DNA of 64,000 nt. Source: Nocardioides sp. Soil797 (lineage in GTDB: Bacteria > Actinomycetota > Actinomycetes > Propionibacteriales > Nocardioidaceae). Position numbers and translations under genes: made by a program. The stretch spans positions 304,766 to 368,765 of the forward strand of contig LMSR01000014.1 in the NCBI GenBank assembly GCA_001429555.1, written 5' to 3'. Positions 18,590 through 28,046 of the stretch are shown one piece after another; the stretch's first letter is position 1; each line of letters begins with the position of its first letter. Below the pieces are notes generated by a model. It was given only the letters and a program-made list of their open reading frames with translations. It did not search any database and was not told where the DNA came from.

Positions 18590-18644
18590 GAGAGCAACGT
18601 TCTGGTTGATTCCCGAGGGAGAAGTCAACCAGAACGTTGCTCTC
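18590..18644. repeat. Intergenic hairpin with perfect 20-bp arms
   Basis: The arms 18590-18609 and 18625-18644 are perfect inverted copies (outer GAGAGCAACG, inner CTGGTTGA). The 15-nt loop itself contains TCCCGAGGGA. It lies 52 bp after the end of the leftward RIO kinase gene and 87 bp before bluB. It may terminate the kinase transcript, though there is no T-run. Confidence 0.75.
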
Positions 18645-18695
18645 ACGGCCCGCGGCAGGCCCGGTGGCTGGTTGGTGGCCGGTTGGTGGTCGAGC

Positions 18696-19550
18696 TCAGA
18701 AGGCCTGCGCCAGCAACTCGCTGAACAGCTCGTGCTCGTCGACCTCGAGTCCACGCCGGCGGAACCACGAGCACACGTTCGTGCAGTCCCTGAGCAGGAA
18801 GTCCATGCCCTGCACGTTGCCGGCCAGGTCGACCGCCTGGGGCAGGTCGATGATCACCAGGCGCTCACCCGCGGCGAGGATGTTGTACGGCGAGAGGTCA
18901 CCGTGGGCGATTCCGCCCCGCGCCAGCGCGGCCATCGCATCCCGCAACTGCGTGAAGTAGTGCTCGAGCAGGTCGGCATCGGGCCGGGTCTGGGCGAGTC
19001 TCGGCGCCGGTTCTCCGTCGACGGAGATGAACTCCATCAGGATCTCGGTGCCGTCGATCTGCACCGGGTAGGGGACCGGCACCCCGGCCTGCCAGAACCG
19101 GTTCAACGCCGTCCACTCGGCATTCGCCCACTGGCCGGCCGCCACCTCGCGACCGAACGTGGACTTCGCCTTCACCGCGCGGGCGTCTCGCGATCGCTTG
19201 GTCGACCACCCCTCGGTGTAGGCGCCGCTGCGGTGGAAGGCGGTGTGCTCGCGCGACTTGTAGCGTTTGGCGGCCATCACCACGGACTCGCCGGTCAGGG
19301 TCGAGCCGGGCACGGCCCGTTCGAGCAGGAAGACCTCGGCCTCCTTGCCGGTCTTCAGGATGCCCAGCTCGGTGTCGAGAGCGGCCTGGGACGTCACCAC
19401 CCAGTCGGGGCGGGGCTCGGGCCCACGGCTCAGCGGCTCGACGGAGAGCCAGGTGGTCCAGCGTTGGTTGTCGTCGTCGGGCTCGTCAAGAGCCTCGAAG
19501 TCGAAGACGAAGTTCGGATCAATGTCCTCGAAGGGACGGTCGTGCATCAT
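18696..19550 (-). CDS. RIO-family serine/threonine kinase
   Basis: A 284-residue RIO1-type atypical kinase. Residues about 60-100 hold the glycine-poor ATP loop (LKTGKEAEVFLLE). AAKRYKS carries the ATP-binding Lys. The catalytic loop is HGDLSPYNIL and the metal loop is IIDLPQAVD. ATG 19550 (or the adjacent ATG 19547) follows CTGGAG. Archaeal and eukaryotic RIO kinases act in ribosome maturation; the target of bacterial ones is unknown. Divergent from the truncated synthetase gene. Confidence 0.85.
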   Translation of the reverse strand: MMHDRPFEDIDPNFVFDFEALDEPDDDNQRWTTWLSVEPLSRGPEPRPDWVVTSQAALDTELGILKTGKEAEVFLLERAVPGSTLTGESVVMAAKRYKSREHTAFHRSGAYTEGWSTKRSRDARAVKAKSTFGREVAAGQWANAEWTALNRFWQAGVPVPYPVQIDGTEILMEFISVDGEPAPRLAQTRPDADLLEHYFTQLRDAMAALARGGIAHGDLSPYNILAAGERLVIIDLPQAVDLAGNVQGMDFLLRDCTNVCSWFRRRGLEVDEHELFSELLAQAF

Positions 19551-19720
19551 CAGTCGTGCTCCAGGTGTGAGGGGATCGGTCTGAGGACAGACCAATGACA
19601 GTGATCGACATGTCACGACTCCTCTCACAGCGGGCACGGCCGGACGCCGTACGCTTCCGGGGACAACGTTCCCGCACGGCACGGGCCGCGCGCAACCGGT
19701 TTATCCGCAAGGAGTACGAC

Positions 19721-20404
19721 GTGGAGTTGGCGTGGTTCCGCAAGCCCAACGGCGATGACGACGGCACCCTGAATCTCACCTACAACATCCTCGACCTCCC
19801 GGTGATCCGTGGGCGCGCCGGTGACACGGCCGTCACCGGGACGACAGAGCTCGACTTCGCACGACTCCTGGAGCAGGTGGGTGCGCTCGCCGGAGCCTTC
19901 CGTGGTCTCGGTGTCACGCCCGGTCAGCAGGTCGCCGTGCGTCTGGGTGATCCGCTTCGTGAGCTGATCGCCTTGTTGGCGACGCTGCGGATCGGTGCCA
20001 CCTTCGTTGTGATCGAGAGCGACAGTGACCTCGGGGGAGACCTCCTCGGCAACGCCTCCCGATCCGCTCCGGCGCTGCTGGTCACCGACTCGCTGACCGG
20101 GTTCGGCGACATGTTGCCTGAGGCGGTGATCGTCTCCGGCATCGAGCCGCAGGACCCAACGAGAGACGTGGCTTGGGAGGTGGTTCTCAAGGCCGGCCGG
20201 ACCGACCCGGCCGGGTGCGAGCCGGTTACGCCGGGCGCCACGGCGTACGTCGCCGAGACGCCGGTCCGCACGATTGACGCCCCCACCGACCCGAGCAGGA
20301 TCGGCGCCATACTTGCCACACTGCTGGCCGGCGACGCGGTCCACCTCGATGCTCCCCGGGCCGACGACCGCGCCCAATTCGACAACGACGGAGATGCCCG
20401 ATGA
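19721..20404 (+). CDS. Freestanding N-terminal part of an AMP-forming acyl-CoA synthetase
   Basis: GTG 19721 is chosen because AAGGAG lies 6 nt upstream. Residues 5-40 (WFRKPNGDDDGTLNLTYNILD) resemble the N-terminal cap of acetyl/propionyl-CoA synthetases (W[FY]..G.LN.ayNclD), followed by the first half of the large domain (LLEQVGALAGAFRGLGVTPG, ALLATLRIGATFVVI). The 227-residue product ends before the phosphate-binding loop and all later catalytic motifs (A3-A10), so it cannot make an acyl-adenylate alone. Its stop overlaps the start of the M1 peptidase as ATGA. Confidence 0.65.
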   Translation: MELAWFRKPNGDDDGTLNLTYNILDLPVIRGRAGDTAVTGTTELDFARLLEQVGALAGAFRGLGVTPGQQVAVRLGDPLRELIALLATLRIGATFVVIESDSDLGGDLLGNASRSAPALLVTDSLTGFGDMLPEAVIVSGIEPQDPTRDVAWEVVLKAGRTDPAGCEPVTPGATAYVAETPVRTIDAPTDPSRIGAILATLLAGDAVHLDAPRADDRAQFDNDGDAR

Positions 20405-21810
20405 ATCGCTCGCGCCGGATCCTCGCCTCACTGGTGGCAACCACCTGCCTGGTTGCGGGCGTGGGCAGTGCAGCGGCCGAGGTGGATCCGTCTCCTGGTT
20501 CGCCCGGTGCCGGCGACCGCTACTTCCCCGACTACGGCAACGGTGGCTACGACGTCATCCACTACGACGTGCACGACCGGGTCGGTTTCAATCGGGGACG
20601 GCTCAGCGGGCGCACCGAGCTGCGCGCCACGGCCACCCAGTCGTTGAGTCGCTTCAACCTCGACATGATGCTCAAGGTCACCGCCGTGAAGGTGAACGGA
20701 CAGGTCGCGGAGTTCCGCAAGACCAACCGTCACGAGCTTCAGGTCACCCCCGCCAGCCCGATCGCTGAGGGCACCGACTTCCGGGTCCAGGTGAAGTACG
20801 CCGGCGTTCCCAAGCGCCTGCGCTGGAACGGTGAGCGCCCCTGGCTGGGGAACCGGCGCGAGATTGTGGCAATGGGGGAGCCGCAGATGGCCGCGTGGTG
20901 GTTCGCCGCCAACGACCACCCGAGCGACAAGGCCACCTTCGACATCTCCATCAAGGTGCCCAAGCACAAGAAGGTCGTCGCCAACGGCGAGCTCGAGAAG
21001 ATCACGAAGGGCAAGTCCCGCAACACGTGGCACTGGCGTGCCGCCGAACCGATGGCGGCGTACCTGGCCTTCTTCGGAGCCGGAAACTTCGCCCTCGAGC
21101 GCGGTCGCACACCGTCGGGTCTGCCCTACGTGTACGCCGTGTCGCGGCAGCTGAACCAGCGGCAGCGCGAGCAGTCCTTCAACCTGCTGCGCACCACCCC
21201 GAAGGTGCTCACCTTCCTGGAGAAGTGGCTCGGCGACTATCCCTTCTCGAGCACCGGTGGGCTGGTCACCGGCCTCGAGGTCAACTTCGCGCTGGAGAAC
21301 CAGACCCGCCCGACCTATCCCTATTCCGGGGGCAAGCAGTCCAGCTGGCTGGTTGCCCACGAGCTGACCCACCAGTGGTTCGGCGACAAGGTGGCGGTAC
21401 GGAACTGGCGTGACATCTGGCTCAACGAGGGCTTCGCGACCTTCTTCGAGATGTTGTGGGCCGACAACTACGGGTCTGCGACGCCGCAGAAGTGGCTGCT
21501 CCGTGAGTGGGGGTACTACCCCCAAAGCTTCTGGCAGCTGAAGATCGGCGAACCCGGCGCCGCCCGGCTCTTCGACTACCCGGTCTATCAGCGCGGAGGC
21601 ATGGCCGTGCAGGCACTGCGGCACCGCATCGGTGATGCCGACTTCAAGGCACTGCTGCGCGCTTGGCTCGCCGATCGCGAGAACGGCTCGATCGAGGACT
21701 TCATCGCACTCGCGGAAGAGACCAGTGGCGAGGAGCTCGACGGGTTCTTCCGGGCCTGGTTGTTCTCCTCCAAGCGGCCGGCCAGGACCGTCGCGAACGG
21801 CCTGGCCTGA
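20401..21810 (+). CDS. Secreted M1 family aminopeptidase
   Basis: A 469-residue zinc peptidase with a signal peptide ([22 protein letters not shown]). The active site is complete: HELTHQW followed 18 residues later by the Glu of NEGFA. The exopeptidase GAMEN box appears as FALEN, so the N-terminus-binding Glu is kept. The protein is shorter than classic M1 enzymes (about 850) and lacks the helical C-terminal domain, as in a known short extracellular group. It is translationally coupled to the truncated synthetase. Confidence 0.87.
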   Translation: MNRSRRILASLVATTCLVAGVGSAAAEVDPSPGSPGAGDRYFPDYGNGGYDVIHYDVHDRVGFNRGRLSGRTELRATATQSLSRFNLDMMLKVTAVKVNGQVAEFRKTNRHELQVTPASPIAEGTDFRVQVKYAGVPKRLRWNGERPWLGNRREIVAMGEPQMAAWWFAANDHPSDKATFDISIKVPKHKKVVANGELEKITKGKSRNTWHWRAAEPMAAYLAFFGAGNFALERGRTPSGLPYVYAVSRQLNQRQREQSFNLLRTTPKVLTFLEKWLGDYPFSSTGGLVTGLEVNFALENQTRPTYPYSGGKQSSWLVAHELTHQWFGDKVAVRNWRDIWLNEGFATFFEMLWADNYGSATPQKWLLREWGYYPQSFWQLKIGEPGAARLFDYPVYQRGGMAVQALRHRIGDADFKALLRAWLADRENGSIEDFIALAEETSGEELDGFFRAWLFSSKRPARTVANGLA

Positions 21811-21816
21811 GAGACT
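21811..21816 (+). promoter_or_regulatory. Possible -10 box of dxr
   Basis: GAGACT lies 7 nt before GTG 21824, the same spacing as the TAnnnT boxes of other apparent leaderless genes in this window. The first base differs from TAnnnT, so confidence is low. Confidence 0.3.
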
Positions 21817-21823
21817 GCGCCCC

Positions 21824-22918
21824 GTGACCTCTCCCCGCGACATCGTCGTCCTCGGCTCCACCGGCTCGATCGGCACCCAGGCGCTCGACCTGGTCCGCGC
21901 CAACCCTGATCGTTTCCGGGTGGTCGGGCTGACCGCCGGCGGATCCAACCAGGAGCTCTTCGACACGCAGGTGCGCGAGTTCGCCCCGGCGTACTCCGGA
22001 CTGGGCGAGGACGCCTCGACGGAGGCCGCCGGTCTCGACTGCGACGTGGTGCTCAACGGCATCACCGGTGCCGTGGGCCTGCGGCCCACGCTGGCCGCTC
22101 TCGATGCCGGCAACACGCTGGCGCTGGCCAACAAGGAGTCGCTGATCATCGGGGGTCCGCTGGTCACCTCGCGGGCGCGCCCGGGCCAGATCGTGCCCGT
22201 CGACAGCGAGCACGCGGCCGTGGCCCAGTGCCTGCGCGGTGGAGCTCCCGAGGAAGTACGCCGACTCGTGCTCACCGCGAGTGGAGGCCCGTTCCGCGGA
22301 CGCACCCGCGCTGAGCTGGCCGACGTACGCCCCGAAGACGCGTTGAACCATCCGACCTGGTCGATGGGGCCGGTGATCACGGTGAACTCCGCGACCCTGG
22401 TCAACAAGGGCCTCGAGGTGATCGAGGCACATCTGCTCTTCGGCATCGACTTCGACCACATCGAGGTCGTCGTGCACCCCACGTCGGTGGTGCACTCGAT
22501 GGTCGAGTTCCACGACGGGTCGACACTCGTGCAGGCCAGCCCACCGACGATGATGATCCCGATCGCGCTCGGCCTGAGCTGGCCCGACCGGGTGCCCGAC
22601 GCGGCGCCGCCGGTGGACTGGACGAAGGCCGACACATGGGAGTTCTTCCCGCTCGACGACGAGGCGTTCCCGGCGGTCGGCCTGGCCCGCGACGCAGGGC
22701 GTCGTGGGGGCACCGCGCCGGCGGTCTACAACGCCGCGAACGAGGTCTGTGTCGATGCCTTCCTCGCCGGTGACATCGCCTTCACCGCCATCGTGGACAC
22801 CGTCGCGGCGGTGCTCGGTTCCTACGAGCAGCCGGCCGACGAGGCCGACCTGGGTGTCAACGACGTGCTGGCCGCTGACCGGTGGGCTCGGGAGCGGGCC
22901 CGGGCAACACTGGACTGA
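21824..22918 (+). CDS. dxr: 1-deoxy-D-xylulose 5-phosphate reductoisomerase
   Basis: A 364-residue DXR, the committed step of the MEP isoprenoid pathway (DXP to MEP with NADPH). Motifs: [11 protein letters not shown] (NADPH), [15 protein letters not shown] (metal ligands Asp and Glu) and [12 protein letters not shown] 21824 gives the standard N-terminus [11 protein letters not shown]. It is followed by rseP and ispG, the usual actinobacterial cluster. Its last 62 bp overlap the end of the convergent deacetylase gene. Confidence 0.96.
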   Translation: MTSPRDIVVLGSTGSIGTQALDLVRANPDRFRVVGLTAGGSNQELFDTQVREFAPAYSGLGEDASTEAAGLDCDVVLNGITGAVGLRPTLAALDAGNTLALANKESLIIGGPLVTSRARPGQIVPVDSEHAAVAQCLRGGAPEEVRRLVLTASGGPFRGRTRAELADVRPEDALNHPTWSMGPVITVNSATLVNKGLEVIEAHLLFGIDFDHIEVVVHPTSVVHSMVEFHDGSTLVQASPPTMMIPIALGLSWPDRVPDAAPPVDWTKADTWEFFPLDDEAFPAVGLARDAGRRGGTAPAVYNAANEVCVDAFLAGDIAFTAIVDTVAAVLGSYEQPADEADLGVNDVLAADRWARERARATLD

Positions 22919-24320
22919 GCCCCTCGGTCGGAGGACTGACCGGTGGGGGCGTGATCGTCACGGTCGCCGTGCCCCTTGTCGCGCGAGCATTGCGGGCCGC
23001 GATGATCTCGACGGAGAACGTCTCGGCAGGTTCGTCGAGGTCATCGGAGAGGATCGGCACCCTGAGCGAGGTCGTCGTCCGGCCGGCAGGGATCACCAAG
23101 GTGGTCCGAACGGCGGTGAAGTCCGCCGCGCCTGCGGTGCCCTGCCTGGTGCGCAGGACCAGGCGAACCGTTCTGCCGCTGGTCTGATTCAGGGTGACCC
23201 GTAGGGCAGCCGTGGTGGACCCGGTCACCGGCTCGCCGACCGCCAGATCGGCGATGCGAACGCCGGGCGGACGGTCGTCGTCCCGGATGCGCACGTTGCG
23301 CGGGAGCTTGCGCGCCGTCATCCGCCGCGGCGACCTCAGGTGGACCCGGAAGGACTCGTCGGGCTCGTCCAGTCGATCCTGACGCGTGGGGATCCGCACC
23401 GTACGTCGAGTGGTCCCGACCGGGAAGCGGACCCGGACCCGGCGGCTGCGGAAGTCCGCCGACGTGGCGCTCTTCCCGCTCGTTGCCAGAAGCACACTGC
23501 TCTGACGGGTCGTGGGCTGGTCGAGGCGGACCCGGATGACCGCGTCCCTTCCCTCGCGTGGCTTCGTCACCGTCATCGTGGCGTGCGGGACCGGTGGCTC
23601 GGGCCGTCCGTCAGCGCCCAGCGCCCCGAAGCAGTAACCCTTCGCCCGAGCCCTGCGGATGATCCCGGGAACCGCCGCCACCGAGTTGGCGGAGTTTCCG
23701 ACGCCGTCGTGCTGCAGGACGACGTTGCTGCGGTGCGGTCGCAGGCCGGCGATCACCGAGTCCTCGATGGCCTGCGTGGAGCGTGGCATCCAGTCCTCCG
23801 GGTCGATGTCCCACAGGACAGGGACGAGACCGGTGCGCGCGATCGCGGCACGCACCCGCGCGTCGATCCCGCCGTACGGCGGCCGCATCAGCTTGCTGGG
23901 CACCACCCCGGCGCGACGCAGCACCCGGTCGGTCGAGAGCAGGGCGTCGCGGATCTCCTCGTCGGTCTGGGTGGTCATCAGGGTGTGGTGCCACGTGTGG
24001 TTTGCCACCACGTGGCCCGCCCTGGCCACGGCCCGGGCGGTCGCCGACGCTCCGGACACCCGCTCGCCGACCATGAAGAACGTGGCGCTCACGTCGTTCC
24101 TGCGCAGGATCGCCAGCAGGCGCGGGGTCACCGCCGAGGACGGACCGTCGTCGAAGGTCAGCGCCACGAGGCCGCTCGAGCACGGCGTCACCCGCGCGGC
24201 CGCGACGGCCTGAGCGGCGTACGACGCTGTCGGCGTGACGGCGAGAGCGCCGGAGACCAGCACGAGCCCTCCGACGCTGTGTCTCCACAGGCTGCGCCCC
24301 CACATGCTGTGTCCCCACAT
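22857..24320 (-). CDS. Secreted polysaccharide deacetylase with C-terminal Calx-beta-like repeats
   Basis: ATG 24320 (or 24305) begins a signal peptide ([21 protein letters not shown]). Residues about 50-235 are a NodB-type deacetylase: LTFDDGPSS (catalytic Asp and metal Asp), NHTWHH (metal His pair) and RPPYGG. The last 240 residues hold two Calx-beta-like domains, each ending with a run such as RLDEPDESF or [11 protein letters not shown], likely for calcium or surface binding. The predicted role is removal of N-acetyl groups from cell-wall or extracellular glycans. The final codons overlap dxr by 62 bp. Confidence 0.82.
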   Translation of the reverse strand: MWGHSMWGRSLWRHSVGGLVLVSGALAVTPTASYAAQAVAAARVTPCSSGLVALTFDDGPSSAVTPRLLAILRRNDVSATFFMVGERVSGASATARAVARAGHVVANHTWHHTLMTTQTDEEIRDALLSTDRVLRRAGVVPSKLMRPPYGGIDARVRAAIARTGLVPVLWDIDPEDWMPRSTQAIEDSVIAGLRPHRSNVVLQHDGVGNSANSVAAVPGIIRRARAKGYCFGALGADGRPEPPVPHATMTVTKPREGRDAVIRVRLDQPTTRQSSVLLATSGKSATSADFRSRRVRVRFPVGTTRRTVRIPTRQDRLDEPDESFRVHLRSPRRMTARKLPRNVRIRDDDRPPGVRIADLAVGEPVTGSTTAALRVTLNQTSGRTVRLVLRTRQGTAGAADFTAVRTTLVIPAGRTTTSLRVPILSDDLDEPAETFSVEIIAARNARATRGTATVTITPPPVSPPTEGLSPVLPGPAPEPTGQRPARR

Positions 24321-24443
24321 GCTCCCGAGGATGCGCCGTCCGGTGCCCGCCGCGCAGCAGAACGTGGGAAGTGGTACCCGGCTGGGCCGAGGACGTACCG
24401 TTGAGGCGTTGACCCGGGTGACGTCGAAGGGACCCTTGACCAC

Positions 24444-25787
24444 ATGACCGTGCTCTACTACACGCTCGGCGTGGTGATCTTCGTGGTCGCCATCCTGGTC
24501 TCCATCGCGCTCCACGAGCTCGGCCACATGGTCTGGGCGAAGAAGTTCGGCGGCAAGGTCACCCAGTACTTCGTCGGTTTCGGCAACACCGTGTGGTCGA
24601 AGAAGATCGGTGAGACCGAGTACGGCTTCAAGTCGATCCCGCTCGGTGGGTTCGTGAAGATCGTCGGCATGCTGCCGCCCGAGAAGGACTCCCACGAGAC
24701 CTACCTCGACGAGGACGGCAACGAGGTCGAGCGCCTGCGACAATCCAACACCGGCATGTTCACCCAGCTGATCTCAGACGCCCGTGCCGCGGAGTGGGAG
24801 ACGGTCAAGGCGGAGGACTCCGACCGGCTCTTCTACAAGATGCCCTGGTGGAAGAAGGTCATCGTGATGGGCGCCGGCCCTGCGGTGAACATCGCCATCG
24901 CCTTCGTGATCTTCGGCGCCCTGTTCGCGACGTACGGCAACATCGGCGACCTCCGCACCACCCCGGAGGTCTCCGGGGTCCAGCCCTGCGTCGTGAAGTA
25001 CGAGGACGCTGGCCGCGAGTGCACTGCTGCCGATCCGGAGAGCCCGGCCCAGGCGGCCGGTCTCGAGAAGGGCGACCGGATCGTCTCCTTCAACGGCACC
25101 CGGATCGGTGACGACTGGGAGAAGCTCTCCGACCTGATCCGCGACAACGGAGAGAACAAGGCGGTCATCGTCGTCGATCGCGACGGTGCCGAGAAGACGC
25201 TGACCACTCACACCGTGGTCAGTGACCGCCCGACTTCGACCACCGACGAGACCTTGGAGGCCGTGGGCTTCCTCGGCTTCGTGCCCACCGCAGAGCCGAC
25301 CACCGGCGGATTGGTCTACACCGTCGACACGATGGGCACGATGACCGTGCAGACCGTCGAGGCGCTCGTGCACCTGCCGAGCAAGGTGTGGGGCGTCGGC
25401 AAGGCCATCGTGGGCGTGGAGAAACGTGACCCCGAGGGGCCGATGAGTCTGGTCGGTGGTGGCCGCATCGCCGGTGAGACCGCGGCGCACGACGCGTTCC
25501 CGGTCAAGGAGAAGATGGTGATGCTGCTGATGCTCATCGCCGGCTTCAACTTCTTCATCGGCATGTTCAACTTCGTGCCCCTTCTGCCGCTCGACGGCGG
25601 TCACATCGCAGGCGCGCTCTACGAGGGCCTGCGCCGCGGCTGGGCGAAGCTCCGGCGCCGCCCCGATCCCGGGTACGTCGACGTGGCCAAGCTGCTGCCC
25701 ATCGCCTATGTGGTGGCCAGTGCCTTCCTGGTGATGAGCCTGGTGCTGATCATCGGTGACTTCGTGGTTCCCATCCACCTCACCTGA
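24444..25787 (+). CDS. Site-2 intramembrane metalloprotease (RseP/Rip1-like)
   Basis: A 447-residue membrane protease. HELGH (24-28) in the first helix gives the zinc ligands, and NFVPLLPLDGGH near residue 375 gives the third ligand Asp. One PDZ domain lies between (about 175-270, PAQAAGLEKGDRIVSFNG). Such enzymes cut anti-sigma factors and other membrane proteins after a first outside cut. The extended loop between the first helices is typical of Actinobacteria. It lies between dxr and ispG. Confidence 0.93.
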   Translation: MTVLYYTLGVVIFVVAILVSIALHELGHMVWAKKFGGKVTQYFVGFGNTVWSKKIGETEYGFKSIPLGGFVKIVGMLPPEKDSHETYLDEDGNEVERLRQSNTGMFTQLISDARAAEWETVKAEDSDRLFYKMPWWKKVIVMGAGPAVNIAIAFVIFGALFATYGNIGDLRTTPEVSGVQPCVVKYEDAGRECTAADPESPAQAAGLEKGDRIVSFNGTRIGDDWEKLSDLIRDNGENKAVIVVDRDGAEKTLTTHTVVSDRPTSTTDETLEAVGFLGFVPTAEPTTGGLVYTVDTMGTMTVQTVEALVHLPSKVWGVGKAIVGVEKRDPEGPMSLVGGGRIAGETAAHDAFPVKEKMVMLLMLIAGFNFFIGMFNFVPLLPLDGGHIAGALYEGLRRGWAKLRRRPDPGYVDVAKLLPIAYVVASAFLVMSLVLIIGDFVVPIHLT

Positions 25788-25816
25788 CCTCGAGCACCCG
25801 CCACCACCGAGCCCTG

Positions 25817-25888
25817 CCAGCAACCCCTGCCCTTCCAGCACCCCGTGCCCTGCCAGCAACCCCTGCCCTGCCAGCAACCCGTGCCGTT
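25817..25888. repeat. Four tandem copies of an 18-bp unit
   Basis: Four consecutive units of consensus CCAGCAACCCCTGCCCTG (25817-25834, 25835-25852, 25853-25870, 25871-25888) lie just after rseP and run into the next hairpin. Length is a multiple of three, and the array would read as a six-residue repeat, but no start or ribosome site supports translation. Confidence 0.75.
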
Positions 25889-25943
25889 ACCGAAGCGTAT
25901 GCAGGTTTTTGGCGCCAGAAAGCTGCATACGCTTCGGTAACGG
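25884..25943. repeat. Intergenic hairpin with perfect 21-bp arms
   Basis: Arms 25884-25904 and 25923-25943 are perfect inverted copies (inner CGTATGCAG with CTGCATACG). The 18-nt loop TTTTTGGCGCCAGAAA is itself nearly palindromic, so the whole can fold as one long stem. It lies 42 bp before the ispG -10 box and could insulate ispG from rseP transcription. Confidence 0.75.
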
Positions 25944-25984
25944 GAGTTGGGGGCCGTCGTGATCGCGTCTTGCCGCCGGGTACG

Positions 25985-25990
25985 TAGACT
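25985..25990 (+). promoter_or_regulatory. -10 box of ispG, apparent leaderless start
   Basis: TAGACT ends 6 nt before ATG 25997, with no ribosome site in between, the arrangement of leaderless actinobacterial genes. It shows ispG has its own promoter despite lying behind rseP. Confidence 0.55.
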
Positions 25991-25996
25991 GGCGCC

Positions 25997-27148
25997 ATGA
26001 CGTCGATCAGTTTGGGCATGCCCGAGGCACCGCCGCCGGTGCTCAGTCCTCGCCGCAAGACCCGCAAGATCAAGGTCGGCAAGGTCGAGGTCGGGGGAGA
26101 CTCCCCGATCTCGGTGCAGTCGATGACCACGACGCTGACTTCTGACGTCAACAGCACGCTCCAGCAGATCGCCGAGCTGACGGCGGCCGGCTGCGACATC
26201 GTCCGCATCGCCTGCCCCAGCCAGGACGACGCCGACGCCCTCCCCGCGATCGCCCAGCACTCGCAGATCCCGGTCATCGCAGACATCCACTTCCAGCCGA
26301 AGTACGTCTACGCGGCGATCGAGGCCGGCTGTGCCGCCGTGCGCGTCAACCCCGGCAACATCCGCCAGTTCGACGACCAGGTGAAGGAGATCGCGGCCGC
26401 CGCAAAGGACCACGGCACCTCGATCCGCATCGGCGTCAACGCCGGGTCGCTCGACAAGCGCCTGCTCGAGAAGTATGGCAAGGCAACCCCCGAGGCACTC
26501 GTCGAGAGCGCGGTCTGGGAGGCCAGCCTCTTCGAGGAGCACGACTTCCACGACTTCAAGATCTCGGTGAAGCACAACGACCCCGTCGTGATGGTGCGCG
26601 CCTACGAGCTGCTCGCCGAGAAGGGCGACTGGCCGCTGCACCTCGGCGTCACCGAGGCCGGTCCCGCCTTCCAGGGCACGATCAAGTCGGCCACCGCCTT
26701 CGGTGCCCTGCTCAGCCGGGGCATCGGTGACACCATCCGTGTGTCGCTGAGTGCGCCCCCGGTCGAGGAGGTCAAGGTCGGCATCCAGATCCTCCAGTCG
26801 CTCAACCTGCGGCCCCGCAAGCTCGAGATCGTCTCCTGCCCGAGCTGTGGCCGGGCCCAGGTCGACGTCTACAAGCTGGCCGAGGAGGTCACCGCCGGTC
26901 TCGAGGGCATGGAGGTGCCGCTGCGGGTGGCCGTCATGGGCTGCGTCGTCAACGGGCCGGGAGAGGCCCGCGAGGCCGACCTCGGCGTCGCCTCCGGCAA
27001 CGGCAAGGGCCAGATCTTCGTCAAGGGTGAGGTCATCAAGACCGTCCCCGAGTCGCAGATCGTGGAGACCCTCATCGAGGAAGCGATGCGCATCGCCGAG
27101 GACATGGAACCCGTCGAGGGCTCCGCGGCCGCGGTCACTGTCAGCTGA
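25997..27148 (+). CDS. ispG: 4-hydroxy-3-methylbut-2-en-1-yl diphosphate synthase
   Basis: A 383-residue GcpE/IspG enzyme of the MEP pathway that turns MEcPP into HMBPP using a 4Fe-4S cluster. Motifs: [12 protein letters not shown] near the start, IADIHFQ, the barrel segment VRVNPGNI, and the cluster cysteines in SCPSCGR and [10 protein letters not shown]. With dxr it provides two steps of isoprenoid precursor synthesis in this cluster. Confidence 0.97.
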   Translation: MTSISLGMPEAPPPVLSPRRKTRKIKVGKVEVGGDSPISVQSMTTTLTSDVNSTLQQIAELTAAGCDIVRIACPSQDDADALPAIAQHSQIPVIADIHFQPKYVYAAIEAGCAAVRVNPGNIRQFDDQVKEIAAAAKDHGTSIRIGVNAGSLDKRLLEKYGKATPEALVESAVWEASLFEEHDFHDFKISVKHNDPVVMVRAYELLAEKGDWPLHLGVTEAGPAFQGTIKSATAFGALLSRGIGDTIRVSLSAPPVEEVKVGIQILQSLNLRPRKLEIVSCPSCGRAQVDVYKLAEEVTAGLEGMEVPLRVAVMGCVVNGPGEAREADLGVASGNGKGQIFVKGEVIKTVPESQIVETLIEEAMRIAEDMEPVEGSAAAVTVS

Positions 27149-27162
27149 CCCGACCCTTTCAG

Positions 27163-27168
27163 TAGGCT
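27163..27168 (+). promoter_or_regulatory. -10 box, apparent leaderless start of GNAT gene
   Basis: TAGGCT ends 7 nt before GTG 27176 and no ribosome site lies between. Confidence 0.45.
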
Positions 27169-27175
27169 CCGGCAC

Positions 27176-28021
27176 GTGCCTCCTGCCAACCCCTACGTCC
27201 GCGCACTGGGGCCGGATGACGTTCCGGAGTTCCTCAGGCTGGTCGCCCGGGATCCGGTGGTGAACGTCTTCGCCGACTACCGAGCGCGTACGACGAAGCT
27301 CGACCGCCGTTGGCTCGGTGGGGAAGTGGTCGGCCGGTTCGTCGACAACACGCTGGTCGCGGCGGTCCACATCGGCGCGAACCTGGTGCCCATCCAGGTG
27401 GGTCCCGAGGACATCGAGGACCTCGCCGACGCTGCCCTCAGCGGGCGGCGGACCGTCTCGACGATCGTCGGGCCCGAGCAGTCGGTCGATGCCTTGTGGG
27501 CTGTCATCGGACCCAGATGGGGGAGGGTGCGAGAGCACCGCCCACGTCAACCCCACATGGAGTTCGGCGGCACACCACTGGTCGAGCCGGATCCCCTGGT
27601 CCGCCGTACGGAACCCGGGGAGATCGACCTCGTCTACCCGGCATGCGTGGCGATGTACACCGAGGAGGTCGGGCTGTCCCCGGAGTGGGGCGGCGGGGGC
27701 GACCTCTACAAGACCAGGGTCCGGCAACTGATCGCGAAGGGCTGGCAGTTCTCCCGGGTCGAGGACGGCCGGGTGGTCTTCAAGGCCGAGGTCGCGTGTG
27801 CGTCGCCGTACGCCGCTCAGGTGCAGGGCGTCTACGTCGTCCCCGACCGGCGAGGTGAGGGACTGGCCACCCGGGGGATGGCAGCCGTTGCCGAGCTGGT
27901 GCGTGCCGAGATCGCGCCAGCGGTCTCCCTCTATGTCAACGAGCACAACACCGGAGCCCGGATCGCCTACGAGCGCACCGGATTCGTGGAGACCGCTCGG
28001 TTCACCACGATCATGTTCTGA
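27176..28021 (+). CDS. GNAT N-acetyltransferase with DUF4081 N-terminal domain
   Basis: A 281-residue protein. The first 130 residues match the DUF4081 type (RPRQPHMEF region). The C-terminal half is a GNAT fold: KAEVACASPYAAQVQGVYVVPDRRGEGLATRGMAA carries the acetyl-CoA loop (RRGEGLA). YVNEHNTGARIAYERTGF is the last GNAT motif. The substrate is not known. In Actinobacteria this gene commonly follows ispG. Confidence 0.82.
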   Translation: MPPANPYVRALGPDDVPEFLRLVARDPVVNVFADYRARTTKLDRRWLGGEVVGRFVDNTLVAAVHIGANLVPIQVGPEDIEDLADAALSGRRTVSTIVGPEQSVDALWAVIGPRWGRVREHRPRQPHMEFGGTPLVEPDPLVRRTEPGEIDLVYPACVAMYTEEVGLSPEWGGGGDLYKTRVRQLIAKGWQFSRVEDGRVVFKAEVACASPYAAQVQGVYVVPDRRGEGLATRGMAAVAELVRAEIAPAVSLYVNEHNTGARIAYERTGFVETARFTTIMF

Positions 28022-28033
28022 CCGGGGTGCCTC

Positions 28034-28039
28034 TACGCT
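28034..28039 (+). promoter_or_regulatory. -10 box, apparent leaderless start of DoxX-like gene
   Basis: TACGCT ends 7 nt before GTG 28047. Confidence 0.4.
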
Positions 28040-28046
28040 TGCCAGC

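Noticed and set aside
25756-25962. Small plus-strand frame encoding the 18-bp tandem repeat
   Set aside because: No ribosome site, starts inside rseP, and the repeat DNA explains its regular translation.
27520-27560. Possible palindromic repeat in the GNAT gene (shares gcccacgtcaacc with 16782-16794)
   Set aside because: The encoded stretch aligns with the normal DUF4081 region without extra residues, so the shared 13 bp is not evidence of an insertion.
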